Assembly (NCBI RefSeq): GCF_014652535.1
Contig: NZ_BMYZ01000001.1
Location: 1,364,001 to 1,428,000 of the forward strand
Source: Cellvibrio zantedeschiae
GTDB lineage: Bacteria; Pseudomonadota; Gammaproteobacteria; Pseudomonadales; Cellvibrionaceae
DNA length: 64,000 nucleotides
Reading direction: 5' to 3'
A program made the position numbers and the translations under genes. Under the pieces are notes generated by a model. That model did not search any database and had not been told where the DNA came from. It saw nothing but the letters and a program-made list of their open reading frames with translations. This document shows, one piece after another, positions 42,206-51,242 of this stretch (the stretch's first letter is position 1; every line of letters starts with the position of its first letter).

Positions 42206-42535
42206 ATGTATATAAAACGCAATCAAGACGGTGCAATTATCGCGATCAGCCAAATTGCAGCGGAAGATGTCAGTGAATTTGTTAATGATGATTCCAGTGA
42301 ATTGCACTTATATTTGCAATCCTTAAAACCATCACAGATGGCCACGCTTGAACAATCAGATCAGGCGATGGCGCGGGTGCTTGAAGACGTCATTAATTTG
42401 TTGGTCGATCAAGGTACAATTCGCTTCACTGATTTACCGGAAGCTGCGCAGACTAAATTGTTATCGCGTAGAGAATTACGTGGCCAGCGACAAGGAATGA
42501 ATTTGCTTGATGACGGCGATGATTTAAAAATTTGA
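42206..42535 (+). CDS. small conserved protein downstream of the adhesin
   Basis: Cytoplasmic protein of about 109 residues, starting MYIKRNQDGAIIAIS. It has the pattern of a small family often carried in databases under a misleading tryptophan synthase beta-like name, with the conserved end RVLEDVINLLVDQGTIRF and TDLPEAAQTKLLSRRELR. The frame is open to an ATG at 42179, but 42206 gives the family start and a spaced AGG. It is 46 bases after the adhesin stop and before the shared terminator, so probably co-transcribed. No enzyme motif is visible; function unknown. Confidence 0.75.
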   Translation: MYIKRNQDGAIIAISQIAAEDVSEFVNDDSSELHLYLQSLKPSQMATLEQSDQAMARVLEDVINLLVDQGTIRFTDLPEAAQTKLLSRRELRGQRQGMNLLDDGDDLKI

Positions 42536-42553
42536 ATAGTTTTAAATATTGTA

Positions 42554-42587
42554 AAAATAAAGGCGCTTGAAAAAGCGCCTTTATTTT
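42554..42587. terminator. bidirectional terminator between the adhesin unit and lapD
   Basis: Fifteen-base perfect stem AAAATAAAGGCGCTT (42554-42568) with AAGCGCCTTTATTTT (42573-42587) and a GAAA tetraloop. Confidence 0.95.
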
Positions 42588-42592
42588 TTGTA

Positions 42593-44503
42593 TTAAATTC
42601 CAGGGCCCGTAAATCCGTCTATATCAAGTTGAATTAACTTTTCTTTTTCAGCTGAAGAACGAACCCCTTCAGCAATCATTACTATTCCCAGAGAGTGCCC
42701 AATTTTGCACAAACCTGACAAGAAATTTTGATTGCCAGAATTTGTTTCAATATCACGAATAATTGCGCCATCAATTTTCAAATAATGTAAGCCTATATCT
42801 TGCAGCTCGCGAATTTTGGTGAATTCCAGACCGACATGCTCAAGCCCAATATGGCACCCTAAGGCGCGCAAAGAATTGGTAAAACTGCGTAGCTCCGCCA
42901 TATGGCGCAAGGCACAAGACTCTGGAAACTCCAACCACAAATTGTGTGTTTTATTTAGCGATTGATTTAACAGCGCAAGCGCTTGCTCGCGAAATTCTGC
43001 ATTGCAAAGCGAATCTGCCGAAATATTAATAGCGATTGCAGATTCTTTATTGATGCTGGACAGCGCCGTCTTTATTACCTCCAAATCGATAGCAGGCATC
43101 ATGCCGAGGCGTGCTGCCCACGGCATAAAATAACCTGCAGGTTGCCAGTCATCATCGAGTAATAATCGAACTGGAGCTTCGTTGTGCAGCGTGATGCCAG
43201 CAGGGGTGCGTACGGCAAAATGTGCGAGCTGTAATTTTTTGTGTTGCAAGGCCTGGGTGATGGCATCACGCCAATCGCTCAGGTTGCGATGAATGCTTGG
43301 CAAACTGTTGGTGTCGAGAACAATAAGTGCGCGGTTGCCTTTAAGTTCTGCCTGAGCCAACGCACCATCCAGTTTATGCATTAATTCATTGCGCTTTTCG
43401 CCGCTAACGTAAGTGCAAACTGCAATTGGCAGCTGAATTGTGCGTAAATCTTTGTCGCTGAGTTGCGCATTCAGCTGCTCTGAAAGCTCAGCTCCAACAG
43501 ATTCAGCAGATGGATTGCTGGAAATTACCAGCATAAAATCGCTACCATTCAAACGTCCTGCATGACTGCCTGGGTAGCGTGTAATAAACTGATGTAGCAC
43601 TCCAGCAATTTGTAAAAGTGCGTGGTCTGCCGCTGCGCGGCCAAGGTGATTATTCAACTCCGCCAGATTTAAAAAACGCACCACCGCAATCACGCCCGAA
43701 CTGTCGCTGTCATCGCGAGTTAATTTACTTTCCAATAAATTAAGAAAATGGTTGCGGTTGGGTAGCTCTGTTAGAGCATCCAGCTGCGATTCGCGGCGCA
43801 GTTTTTCCAATTGTTTGGTTTCCTTTTCAAGCATGGCTTTTACGCTTTGCGAAAGCGCATTCATGGCGCGAACCAAACGTTGGAATTCTGTTGTTTTGGG
43901 TTCGTCAGATGTAACGAAGCGGCGTTGGCCTATAGCTTCTGCTTGGTTGATCACTGTATTTAAAGGACTAGAAATAAATTTCAAAATAATGGTGCCAACT
44001 ATGCCGCTTAATATAGCTGCCACAACAAACCAGGTCAGTAACTGTGAGGTGCTATGCCATAGCGCTTGCCATGCATAACGGGAATGGCTTTTTACAGTAA
44101 GCGTTCCAAATTGTTGCCAGCCATCTTGTATCTGTGCGATTCCTGGCTCTGCATCAAAATTCACTAAACGCGTAAACCAATTAGGAACACTTGCTGAGTC
44201 TTTAATGTTTTTATTTTCTTCGTAACGGCGCGCAACCAAAATTTTCTTTTGAGGATCTGCCAAGGTTATGTATTCGTAATGCCCCGTATCAAACTGGGCG
44301 CTAATTAATAACTCCAAGGTGACAGGATCTTTTTCCATTTGGGACATGGATAGCGCAAGCGATGTTGCGTTATCCATATTTTTTACGCGCAACTGTTCTT
44401 CCAAATAATGTTGGGCAGATAAAATGCTAATAATAAAACTTCCGCCCAAGGCCAGTAGCAGCAATACAATAATGCCAATCCACAGTTGTTTAATTAACGA
44501 CAT
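42593..44503 (-). CDS. lapD: LapD-type c-di-GMP receptor with degenerate GGDEF and EAL
   Basis: Inner-membrane receptor of 636 residues that senses cytoplasmic c-di-GMP and captures the periplasmic protease LapG. It has membrane helix 1 (about 9-30), a periplasmic LapD/MoxY domain (about 31-150) with a Trp in IQDGWQQFG (residue 129, where Pseudomonas LapD has its LapG-binding Trp), helix 2 (about 153-177), HAMP, then GGDEF and EAL domains. GGDEF is replaced by NGSDF and EAL by EAP. The binding-type residues INIS, LKIDG and IAEGV remain, and the end reads TGPGI in place of QGY. So ligand binding without synthesis or hydrolysis is predicted. Ribosome binding site AAGAGAAG. It lies 45 bases after lapG. 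Confidence 0.93.
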   Translation of the reverse strand: MSLIKQLWIGIIVLLLLALGGSFIISILSAQHYLEEQLRVKNMDNATSLALSMSQMEKDPVTLELLISAQFDTGHYEYITLADPQKKILVARRYEENKNIKDSASVPNWFTRLVNFDAEPGIAQIQDGWQQFGTLTVKSHSRYAWQALWHSTSQLLTWFVVAAILSGIVGTIILKFISSPLNTVINQAEAIGQRRFVTSDEPKTTEFQRLVRAMNALSQSVKAMLEKETKQLEKLRRESQLDALTELPNRNHFLNLLESKLTRDDSDSSGVIAVVRFLNLAELNNHLGRAAADHALLQIAGVLHQFITRYPGSHAGRLNGSDFMLVISSNPSAESVGAELSEQLNAQLSDKDLRTIQLPIAVCTYVSGEKRNELMHKLDGALAQAELKGNRALIVLDTNSLPSIHRNLSDWRDAITQALQHKKLQLAHFAVRTPAGITLHNEAPVRLLLDDDWQPAGYFMPWAARLGMMPAIDLEVIKTALSSINKESAIAINISADSLCNAEFREQALALLNQSLNKTHNLWLEFPESCALRHMAELRSFTNSLRALGCHIGLEHVGLEFTKIRELQDIGLHYLKIDGAIIRDIETNSGNQNFLSGLCKIGHSLGIVMIAEGVRSSAEKEKLIQLDIDGFTGPGI

Positions 44504-44548
44504 AATTGCTTCTCTTAAAATGAGTGCTTCTCTTTAATAAGAGCTTCA

Positions 44549-45313
44549 TTAAAAGCCCTCTTGTTTCATACGGTCAAGCACGTCCCGCCAACGGGAGAGG
44601 CGTGCAGTCGGATCAATTTGCGGTTGGGCTTGATTGCCAACCCATAAACCATCGCTGTTAAAACTAAATACGGGATGTAAATCGCTACGTTTGTCGGCCC
44701 TATCGGTATCAGAAACTAAACTGTCTAAAATAAGTGGAATCGAATTGGGTTGTTCATAATAACCAAGCACCATGTGAGCTTGAAATATTTTACTGGAGCT
44801 TCCGCCAATCTGTGCTTTTACATAGATAAGGCGCAAGTGTTCAACAGAAACACCTAATTGTATAAGGGTGAAATATTTTGCGATTGTGTAATCCTCACAA
44901 TCGCCGGCACCGCTGCCCAAAGTCTCTAGCGGTGTCGCCCAATAATCACTCGCTTTCCAGTGGACAATATCATCAACGAATTGAGTGTTTTTATTGAAAT
45001 AATCGTTCACCGCTTTGATTTTTTCTTGCGTAGATTTATTTTGGTTGTTTTCGATTAACAAATTCCAAGTATGGAATTTAGCAATTCCCGCTACACCAAA
45101 ACGGGTTTGCATGGTGTTTTCTAATTTGTTGATGTTAAGTGCGGCAGAACAAAGCATGCCATACATGAATGTCGCCACGAGCAGATACCCGCGCAAATGG
45201 CGTATCCAAAGGGAGCCTGGAAAACCGGAGTTCTCCAATGCAAATGGCGAGCGGCGCGGTGAAATCAATGTGGAATTACTAACCTGAATAAACGATGCCT
45301 TGAGTATAGCCAA
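44549..45313 (-). CDS. lapG: LapG-type periplasmic cysteine protease
   Basis: Transglutaminase-like cysteine protease (BTLCP family) that cuts the adhesin retention module. Catalytic triad by family pattern: Cys139 in GAGDCEDY, His180 in QAHMVLGYY and Asp197 in LILDSL. The acidic residues next to the Cys are the calcium site of LapG. A membrane-type segment (GYLLVATFMYGMLCSAAL, about 42-59) is the likely signal peptide. The start is unsure: the listed start is a TTG at 45313, and other TTG codons downstream (residues 16 and 26) would give a more usual leader length; there is no upstream ATG. It is co-oriented with lapD and convergent with the adhesin unit. Confidence 0.9.
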   Translation of the reverse strand: MAILKASFIQVSNSTLISPRRSPFALENSGFPGSLWIRHLRGYLLVATFMYGMLCSAALNINKLENTMQTRFGVAGIAKFHTWNLLIENNQNKSTQEKIKAVNDYFNKNTQFVDDIVHWKASDYWATPLETLGSGAGDCEDYTIAKYFTLIQLGVSVEHLRLIYVKAQIGGSSSKIFQAHMVLGYYEQPNSIPLILDSLVSDTDRADKRSDLHPVFSFNSDGLWVGNQAQPQIDPTARLSRWRDVLDRMKQEGF

Positions 45314-45554
45314 GTCTGGAACTTATGGGCGAAAAGTGCGTCAGCTTAAATTCACAAAATACTAAGGGTATGCCTACAGAGGTTTGATCAAAAAGTGACT
45401 CGATTCATAGTTTGCGGATGAAGGTGCGACAGGTGCAACAAAACCTTGTTAAACGTGTCTAGAGATAACCAAAAGCATTTGGTTCTTGTGGAATGAGAAT
45501 GTAAGCTTTGTTCAACGCAGTGTTTGGCGAATAAACAAGATTGAGGATAATTAA

Positions 45555-46121
45555 ATGAGAAAATTAGTGTATCTGGTGTTAGGTATCGTCATTGTAGCCA
45601 TGGTTTCAGGTTGCACTACAACTAAAGGTTCAAGCCCACACGAAAAGCGTCAGGCAGCGCTGGATATGCGCACCCAGGTGTTGGCAGATCTTTATAAAAT
45701 ACACCCGGATGCCCGAGCGCAAATAGCCGCGTCTCCAGGTTACGCTGTGTTTAGCAATGCCAATGTGAATTTATTATTTGCCAGCGTGGGCGGTGGCTAT
45801 GGTGTTGCGGAAAACAAACGCCTGAAAAAAACGGTTTATATGAAAATGGGTGAGGCGGGGGTAGGGCTCGGTTTGGGTGTTAAAGATTTTCGTGCAGTGT
45901 TTATTTTCAAAACCCAGGAATCCCTGGATGCATTTATCGATAACGGCTGGGAATTTGGCGGCCATGTTGATGCCGCCGCTAAAGCGGGTGATAAGGGTGC
46001 GGCTATTGGTGGTGAGGCTTTACTAAATGGCGTAACGATTTATCAAATTACCGAAAGTGGATTGGCCCTTCAGGCAACGCTTAAAGGCACCAAGTATTGG
46101 AAAGACGCTGAATTAAATTGA
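45555..46121 (+). CDS. SYLF (YSC84-like) domain lipoprotein
   Basis: Lipoprotein of 188 residues with signal peptide and lipobox MVSGC (Cys at residue 20), then a SYLF/YSC84 lipid-binding domain (about 60-185) with ASPGYAVFSNANVN, GGGYGVAENK and KAGDKGAAIGGEAL. Family members bind phosphoinositides in eukaryotes; the bacterial role is unknown, perhaps at the inner leaflet of the outer membrane. Ribosome binding site GAGG. The gap upstream (45314-45554) holds a short hairpin AACCAAA / TTTGGTT near 45470-45490. Confidence 0.85.
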   Translation: MRKLVYLVLGIVIVAMVSGCTTTKGSSPHEKRQAALDMRTQVLADLYKIHPDARAQIAASPGYAVFSNANVNLLFASVGGGYGVAENKRLKKTVYMKMGEAGVGLGLGVKDFRAVFIFKTQESLDAFIDNGWEFGGHVDAAAKAGDKGAAIGGEALLNGVTIYQITESGLALQATLKGTKYWKDAELN

Positions 46122-46141
46122 GTTTATGTGTTTGGATAAAT

Positions 46142-46173
46142 AAAAAATGGCGATCATATGATCGCCATTTTTT
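46142..46173. terminator. bidirectional palindromic terminator
   Basis: Perfect 16 + 16 base palindrome AAAAAATGGCGATCAT / ATGATCGCCATTTTTT between convergent genes; the effective loop is the central CATATG. Confidence 0.93.
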
Positions 46174-46190
46174 ATTTGAAATTGGTCAGA

Positions 46191-46913
46191 TTATATAGGC
46201 CAACTAATGAGTTCAACTTTGTGTTCATCCGCATAAATTGCCCAGCCTTTATGGTGCCAATCGCCCAAGACTATGCGTTCTGCCGGCTCACCAGTAATAT
46301 CAAATGAATGATGTGCCGGGCGATGGGTGTGCCCATGAATCATACGTTTAACGCTGGCGTTTTGCATGGCGTGCACAACTTCTGCCTGGTTAACATCCAT
46401 AATGTCTTCCGCTTTTAGGCTATTCATTGCCTGGCTTTTCTCCCGCAATTGCGCGGCTAAGGCGCGGCGAGCTGCAAGAGGTTGTGCAAGAATTTGTTGT
46501 TGCCAAAGGGCGGAGCGAACTTGTTGCCTGAAGGCTATGTATTGAGTGTCATCCGTGCACAGGCTATCGCCGTGGACTAATAGGGTAGGTTCTCCGTATA
46601 AGTCGATTGTGGTGTATTCCGGGAGTAGTTGTGCACCAGCTTGTGCTGCAAATGTTTCGCCAAGCAAAAAATCTCTGTTGCCGTGCATCAAAAAAATTTT
46701 TGTGCCTGCATCGCTTAATTTTTTTAATTCGTTTGCGACTTCAAGATTGAGTGGTGCGTCATCGTCATCGCCAATCCATGCATCAAAAAAATCGCCGAGG
46801 ATATAAAGCGCATTTGCAGTAGCTGCCTGCGTGTGCAGAAATTGAAAAAACGCCCGCGTAATCTGCGGGCGGCTTTCGTGGAGATGTAAATCTGAAATAA
46901 ATAGCGATGCCAT
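46191..46913 (-). CDS. lpxH: UDP-2,3-diacylglucosamine diphosphatase LpxH
   Basis: Peripheral membrane metallophosphoesterase that yields lipid X in lipid A synthesis. Length is 240 residues with the metal-site motifs FISDLHLHE, LGDFFDAWIGDD, HGNRDFLLG and HGHTHRPAHH. It starts 2 bases after the ppiB stop, so the two form an operon. Confidence 0.96.
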   Translation of the reverse strand: MASLFISDLHLHESRPQITRAFFQFLHTQAATANALYILGDFFDAWIGDDDDAPLNLEVANELKKLSDAGTKIFLMHGNRDFLLGETFAAQAGAQLLPEYTTIDLYGEPTLLVHGDSLCTDDTQYIAFRQQVRSALWQQQILAQPLAARRALAAQLREKSQAMNSLKAEDIMDVNQAEVVHAMQNASVKRMIHGHTHRPAHHSFDITGEPAERIVLGDWHHKGWAIYADEHKVELISWPI

Positions 46914-46915
46914 AT

Positions 46916-47428
46916 TTATTCGGCAGAAGCTGTTTTATCAACAGTTACGTTTTGGATGGTAACGGCTTCAACTGGAACGTCCTGATGAAAGCCTTTGCTG
47001 CCGGTTTTTACACTTTTAATTTTATTAACTACATCCATACCCTGGGTCACTTTACCAAAAACAGCGTAGCCCCAACCTTGGCTGGTTTTGCCGCTGTGAT
47101 TCAAAAAGCTATTGTCTTTTACGTTAATAAAAAATTGTGCAGTAGCGCTGTGCGGGTCGTTAGTGCGAGCCATTGCCAAACTGCCCGTTACGTTTTTCAA
47201 ACCATTGTCAGCTTCGTTTTGAATAGGGTCGCGGGTTTTCTTTTTCTCGCTCATGTCTTCAGTCATGCCACCGCCCTGAATCATAAAGCCATCAATAACG
47301 CGGTGAAAAATTGTACCGTTGTAAAAACCTTCTTCAGCGTATTGCAAAAAGTTTGCTGCGGTGTTGGGCGCCTTTTCGAAATCCAATTCGATAACTATGT
47401 CGCCGTAATTAGTATGTAAAGTAATCAT
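46916..47428 (-). CDS. ppiB: peptidyl-prolyl cis-trans isomerase B (cyclophilin)
   Basis: Cytoplasmic cyclophilin of 170 residues that speeds proline isomerisation in folding proteins. Motifs: [31 protein letters not shown], and [16 protein letters not shown]. There is no signal peptide. ppiB-lpxH is a frequent pair in gammaproteobacteria. Confidence 0.95.
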   Translation of the reverse strand: MITLHTNYGDIVIELDFEKAPNTAANFLQYAEEGFYNGTIFHRVIDGFMIQGGGMTEDMSEKKKTRDPIQNEADNGLKNVTGSLAMARTNDPHSATAQFFINVKDNSFLNHSGKTSQGWGYAVFGKVTQGMDVVNKIKSVKTGSKGFHQDVPVEAVTIQNVTVDKTASAE

Positions 47429-47582
47429 GTGAAGCTCCTAAAACATAGAGTGACAAAAAGTCGGTAAGTCTCAAAAAGCGGGTATGATACGCGTTCAACG
47501 AAGGCAAAGAAACGTTCAAATAGCCTAAGCCCCAAAGTTTCAATAAGCACATACGGGCGATTCAAATAAATTAAATAGATAA

Positions 47583-48224
<642 letters not shown>

Positions 48225-48341
48225 TGACGCATAAAAACCATTAATTTGATTATCTTTCAATCTAGATCTAGAGTTATTAATGACTGGCCGTTATGAGTTG
48301 TTTGAATAGCGCCCGCTAAGTTCATTTAAATAGGTGATGAT

Positions 48342-48761
48342 ATGAAAAAACAACAAAGCGGTTTTACCCTAATTGAATTGATTGCCGTAATCGTTATTTT
48401 GGGTATTTTGGCGGCGACAGCTATTCCGAAGTTCGTAAATTTAACCAGCGATGCGCGAATTGCAAAAGTAAACGCAGCATTGGGTACATTGAAATCTACC
48501 GCTGCCATGACGCACGGGAAGTTTCTTGTTAACCCGGTTACACCACAAATTTTTGAAGGCGTTACGGTCGATTTTGTGAATGGTTACCCCGATGCGGATG
48601 ATATTGCTGCGGTGGCCGGGATCGAGCCAACGGACTATACCACCACCGTTTCCGGCGCTACGGCAACCGTGTCGGTAACGACCAACTGCTCGGCAACTTA
48701 CACTGAAGCTGCATCTGCCATTTTGCCGCCAACCTTTACAACGGTTACCACTGGCTGTTAA
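48342..48761 (+). CDS. orphan type IV pilin-like protein (MSHA-like)
   Basis: Pilin of 139 residues with a prepilin leader and cleavage site SG^FTLIELIAVIVILGILAA (only the start of the helix quoted), Glu5 in place and a membrane helix. The segment KFVNLTSDARIAKV resembles MshA major pilins. A C-terminal pair of Cys (in TNCSATY and the last residue) would make a disulphide loop. The globular part is short and Thr/Ala-rich. Good ribosome binding site AGGTGAT. No other pilus gene except pilZ is nearby, so the assembly machinery must be elsewhere. Confidence 0.86.
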   Translation: MKKQQSGFTLIELIAVIVILGILAATAIPKFVNLTSDARIAKVNAALGTLKSTAAMTHGKFLVNPVTPQIFEGVTVDFVNGYPDADDIAAVAGIEPTDYTTTVSGATATVSVTTNCSATYTEAASAILPPTFTTVTTGC

Positions 48762-48784
48762 GACAACCTCATTTTCATTAGCTT

Positions 48785-48818
48785 AAAAGCGCATTATCAA
48801 AAACTAATGCGCTTTTTT
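48785..48818. terminator. bidirectional terminator between pilin and rluA
   Basis: Twelve-base stem AAAAGCGCATTA (48785-48796) with TAATGCGCTTTT (48805-48816), eight-base loop, T-run. Confidence 0.92.
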
Positions 48819-48831
48819 ATTTCGCTAATCA

Positions 48832-49485
48832 CTAAAACTCTGCCAAACATTCCACTTCAATTTTATGCCGCAGGATTGGATGCGTAAGTTGGATATGCTG
48901 CGCGTGCAACAATAAACGAGGTGCTTGCGCCTGTATTTCCACGGGCGAATAAAGTTGATCCCCTAACATGGGGTGGCCAATGCTCAGCATATGCACGCGT
49001 AGCTGATGGGTGCGTCCGCTGACTGGCTCCAGTAAAACCCGCGTGCAATTTTTTGTTTGATCGCGCTCCAACACCTGATACCGCGTATGCGCGGGCTTAC
49101 CCGATTCATAACACACTTTTTGTAACGGGCGATTTGGCCAATCACAAATTAACGGCAGTTTTACTTCGCCTTCATCTTGTTCGATTAATCCACTTACAAC
49201 GGCCACATAGCGTTTGTGTATGCCCCGAGCCTCAAATTGTTTGGTGAGAATCTTCAAGCTCATATAGTTGAGCGGAAACATCACAATGCCTGAGGTACCT
49301 TGGTCCAATCGATGTACCACGCGCGCATTGGGGTTGAATTTTAACGCGCGGTTAATCAGGCAATCTTGTTTCTCCGGCCCCTTTCCAGGAACGGTCAATA
49401 GACCTGCCGGCTTGTTGCAGATCATCAAATCGTCGTCGAGGTGAAGGATATCGAGGCCGCAGGTGTTGGGGATTAAATCGTTCAT
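48832..49485 (-). CDS. rluA: RluA-type pseudouridine synthase
   Basis: Dual 23S rRNA (U746) and tRNA (U32) pseudouridine synthase by resemblance to RluA. Length is 217 residues, catalytic Asp in VHRLDQGTSG, with the RluA-specific block LPLICDWPNRPLQKVCYE and the end segment GRTHQLRVHMLSIGHPMLGD. There is no S4 domain, as in RluA. It lies between the pilin gene and holB on the opposite strand. Confidence 0.92.
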   Translation of the reverse strand: MNDLIPNTCGLDILHLDDDLMICNKPAGLLTVPGKGPEKQDCLINRALKFNPNARVVHRLDQGTSGIVMFPLNYMSLKILTKQFEARGIHKRYVAVVSGLIEQDEGEVKLPLICDWPNRPLQKVCYESGKPAHTRYQVLERDQTKNCTRVLLEPVSGRTHQLRVHMLSIGHPMLGDQLYSPVEIQAQAPRLLLHAQHIQLTHPILRHKIEVECLAEF

Positions 49486-49610
49486 TCTGGAGCTGCTAAA
49501 TAGAAGGGCGGCGATTATCGCAAATCTCTCATCAAATTGCTAAACGGCTGTGTTTGCTAAGTGGCCGCCACGATTGGTAAGCTTGCGCCCTCAATCATGT
49601 GAGCGCGTCT

Positions 49611-50612
49611 ATGTCTGATTTTCCCTCTCATCCATACCCATGGCAGTTACAAGAATGGCACCAGTTAAACCAGCAAATTGCTGCTGGCAAACTGCCACAT
49701 GCGTTGATGTTCGCTGGGGCCAAAGGCATTGGTAAACGTCATCTTGCAGAGGCACTTGCACAGCTGCTGCTCTGTTTGTCCCCCATTGAGGGAACCCCCT
49801 GTGGTAAATGTCGCGGCTGCATGTTGAACAGAGTTCACAATCATCCAGATTTTATCGTGATCGAGCCGGAGGAGGGTGCAAAAGGGATTAAGGTCGATCA
49901 GGTGCGTTCACTAATAGACGATTTAGGTAAAACGGCACAACAAGGCGGTTTCAAAGTCGTGGTGCTCGAACCTGCAGAAGCTATGAATGCTAACGCTGCC
50001 AATGCCTTACTTAAATCCCTTGAGGAACCCGCCGCGAACACGCTCCTGGTTTTGGTTTGCCACGCCCCAAGTTCCGTTTTGCCCACGATTCGCAGCCGCT
50101 GCCAAATGCGTTTACTGGCAACACCTAATTCCGAGCAGGTAATTCATTGGCTTAAACCGCTAATGGTGGGTAGCAATATTCCGGTAGAGAAACTCATGGA
50201 AGCCGCTGGCGGCGCGCCTCTAACCGCCTTGTCCTATCTGGAAAGCGACGCTTTGGAGCGCCGCGATGCCTGGTTATTGAATTTGGTTCGCCTCAGCACG
50301 GGGCAAATATCTGCTATTGAAGTCGCGGCCCAGTGGCAAAAAGATGATGTCATAGCCTTGGTTGAGTGGTTCCTGGTCTGGCTACATTCGGTTATTCGCT
50401 GGCAGGTTGGGGCAGAGCAGCTCCTGATAAATCAACTGCCGCAAGATTTGCGTGAGCGCTTAATGAAAATCCCAGGGGCGCTTCTCCATCGTTATGTGGA
50501 GAAAATGCTGGTGTCCAAACGCCAACTCTTAGGCAACTCAAATCCAAACAAGCAGTTGCTGCTTGAAGAAATGTTAATGGATTGGGGTGCGCTTTTAAGA
50601 ACCGCAAAATAA
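49611..50612 (+). CDS. holB: DNA polymerase III subunit delta prime
   Basis: Clamp-loader subunit of the replicative polymerase, 333 residues from the ATG at 49611 (a GTG at 49599 is an alternative). Visible: a modified P-loop GAKGIGKRHLA, four zinc-ligand Cys in CGKCRGCMLN (with an earlier Cys), the sensor-like NALLKSLEEPA and TIRSRCQMR. The RuvB-like AAA+ core is followed by a collar domain. pilZ and tatD follow as in pseudomonads, but tmk is displaced by two genes. Confidence 0.93.
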   Translation: MSDFPSHPYPWQLQEWHQLNQQIAAGKLPHALMFAGAKGIGKRHLAEALAQLLLCLSPIEGTPCGKCRGCMLNRVHNHPDFIVIEPEEGAKGIKVDQVRSLIDDLGKTAQQGGFKVVVLEPAEAMNANAANALLKSLEEPAANTLLVLVCHAPSSVLPTIRSRCQMRLLATPNSEQVIHWLKPLMVGSNIPVEKLMEAAGGAPLTALSYLESDALERRDAWLLNLVRLSTGQISAIEVAAQWQKDDVIALVEWFLVWLHSVIRWQVGAEQLLINQLPQDLRERLMKIPGALLHRYVEKMLVSKRQLLGNSNPNKQLLLEEMLMDWGALLRTAK

Positions 50613-50727
50613 CTAAACTGAATTCGTATCAAAAATAGTGACGCAATAGCGGCTAGACAGGTCTAAACTATTGCATTATGGTTCAGCACATTATGTTTTA
50701 GTCCATTGAATTCAGACGGATTACTTT

Positions 50728-51081
50728 ATGCAAGCGATAGGCGGCGGTGCCCGAAACGGCATACTTTCCCTCACCATTAAAGACAAAGCGGTGCTCTATG
50801 CCGCCTATATGCCTTTTGTGAAAAATGGCGGAATGTTTATACCTACCGGCAAGAGCTATAAGTTGGGCGACGAAGTTTTTATGTTGTTGAGCTTGATGGA
50901 AGAAACCGAAAAAATTCCGGTTGCGGGTAAAGTGATATGGGTTACTCCACGTGGAGCCCAAGGTAACCGTGCTGCGGGAATTGGCGTGCAATTTACCGAT
51001 CAAGACAATACAGCAGTAACCAAAATTGAAACCTACCTTGCGGGCTCCATCAATTCAGACAAGCCAACGCATACGATGTAA
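50728..51081 (+). CDS. pilZ: PilZ-family type IV pilus assembly protein
   Basis: PilZ protein of 117 residues needed for type IV pilus biogenesis in pseudomonads, where it acts with FimX and PilB. It lacks the RxxxR and D/NxSxxG motifs for c-di-GMP binding, as in the classic holB-linked PilZ. Landmarks are VFMLLSLMEETEKIPVAGKV, WVTPRGAQGNRAAGIGVQF. The position between holB and tatD supports the call. Confidence 0.93.
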   Translation: MQAIGGGARNGILSLTIKDKAVLYAAYMPFVKNGGMFIPTGKSYKLGDEVFMLLSLMEETEKIPVAGKVIWVTPRGAQGNRAAGIGVQFTDQDNTAVTKIETYLAGSINSDKPTHTM

Positions 51082-51107
51082 GCAACTCATATACGACAAA
51101 CGATTTT

Positions 51108-51133
51108 AAAGCCAGCTTATCGCTGGCTTTTTT
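51108..51133 (+). terminator. terminator after pilZ
   Basis: Nine-base stem AAAGCCAGC (51108-51116) with GCTGGCTTT (51122-51130), then a T-run. Confidence 0.9.
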
Positions 51134-51242
51134 ATGTTCGGGATGAACCTTGTGCCGCGGGCAAGGATGCGTAGAAGCGGCGAAGAATTCTCTGTCGTTA
51201 TCCTTTATAATCGGCGCACATTTTTAGCTGACCTTACTACCT

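Noticed and set aside
46907-47419. 170-residue plus-strand frame
   Set aside because: It is an exact antisense shadow of ppiB, whose cyclophilin motifs are clear.
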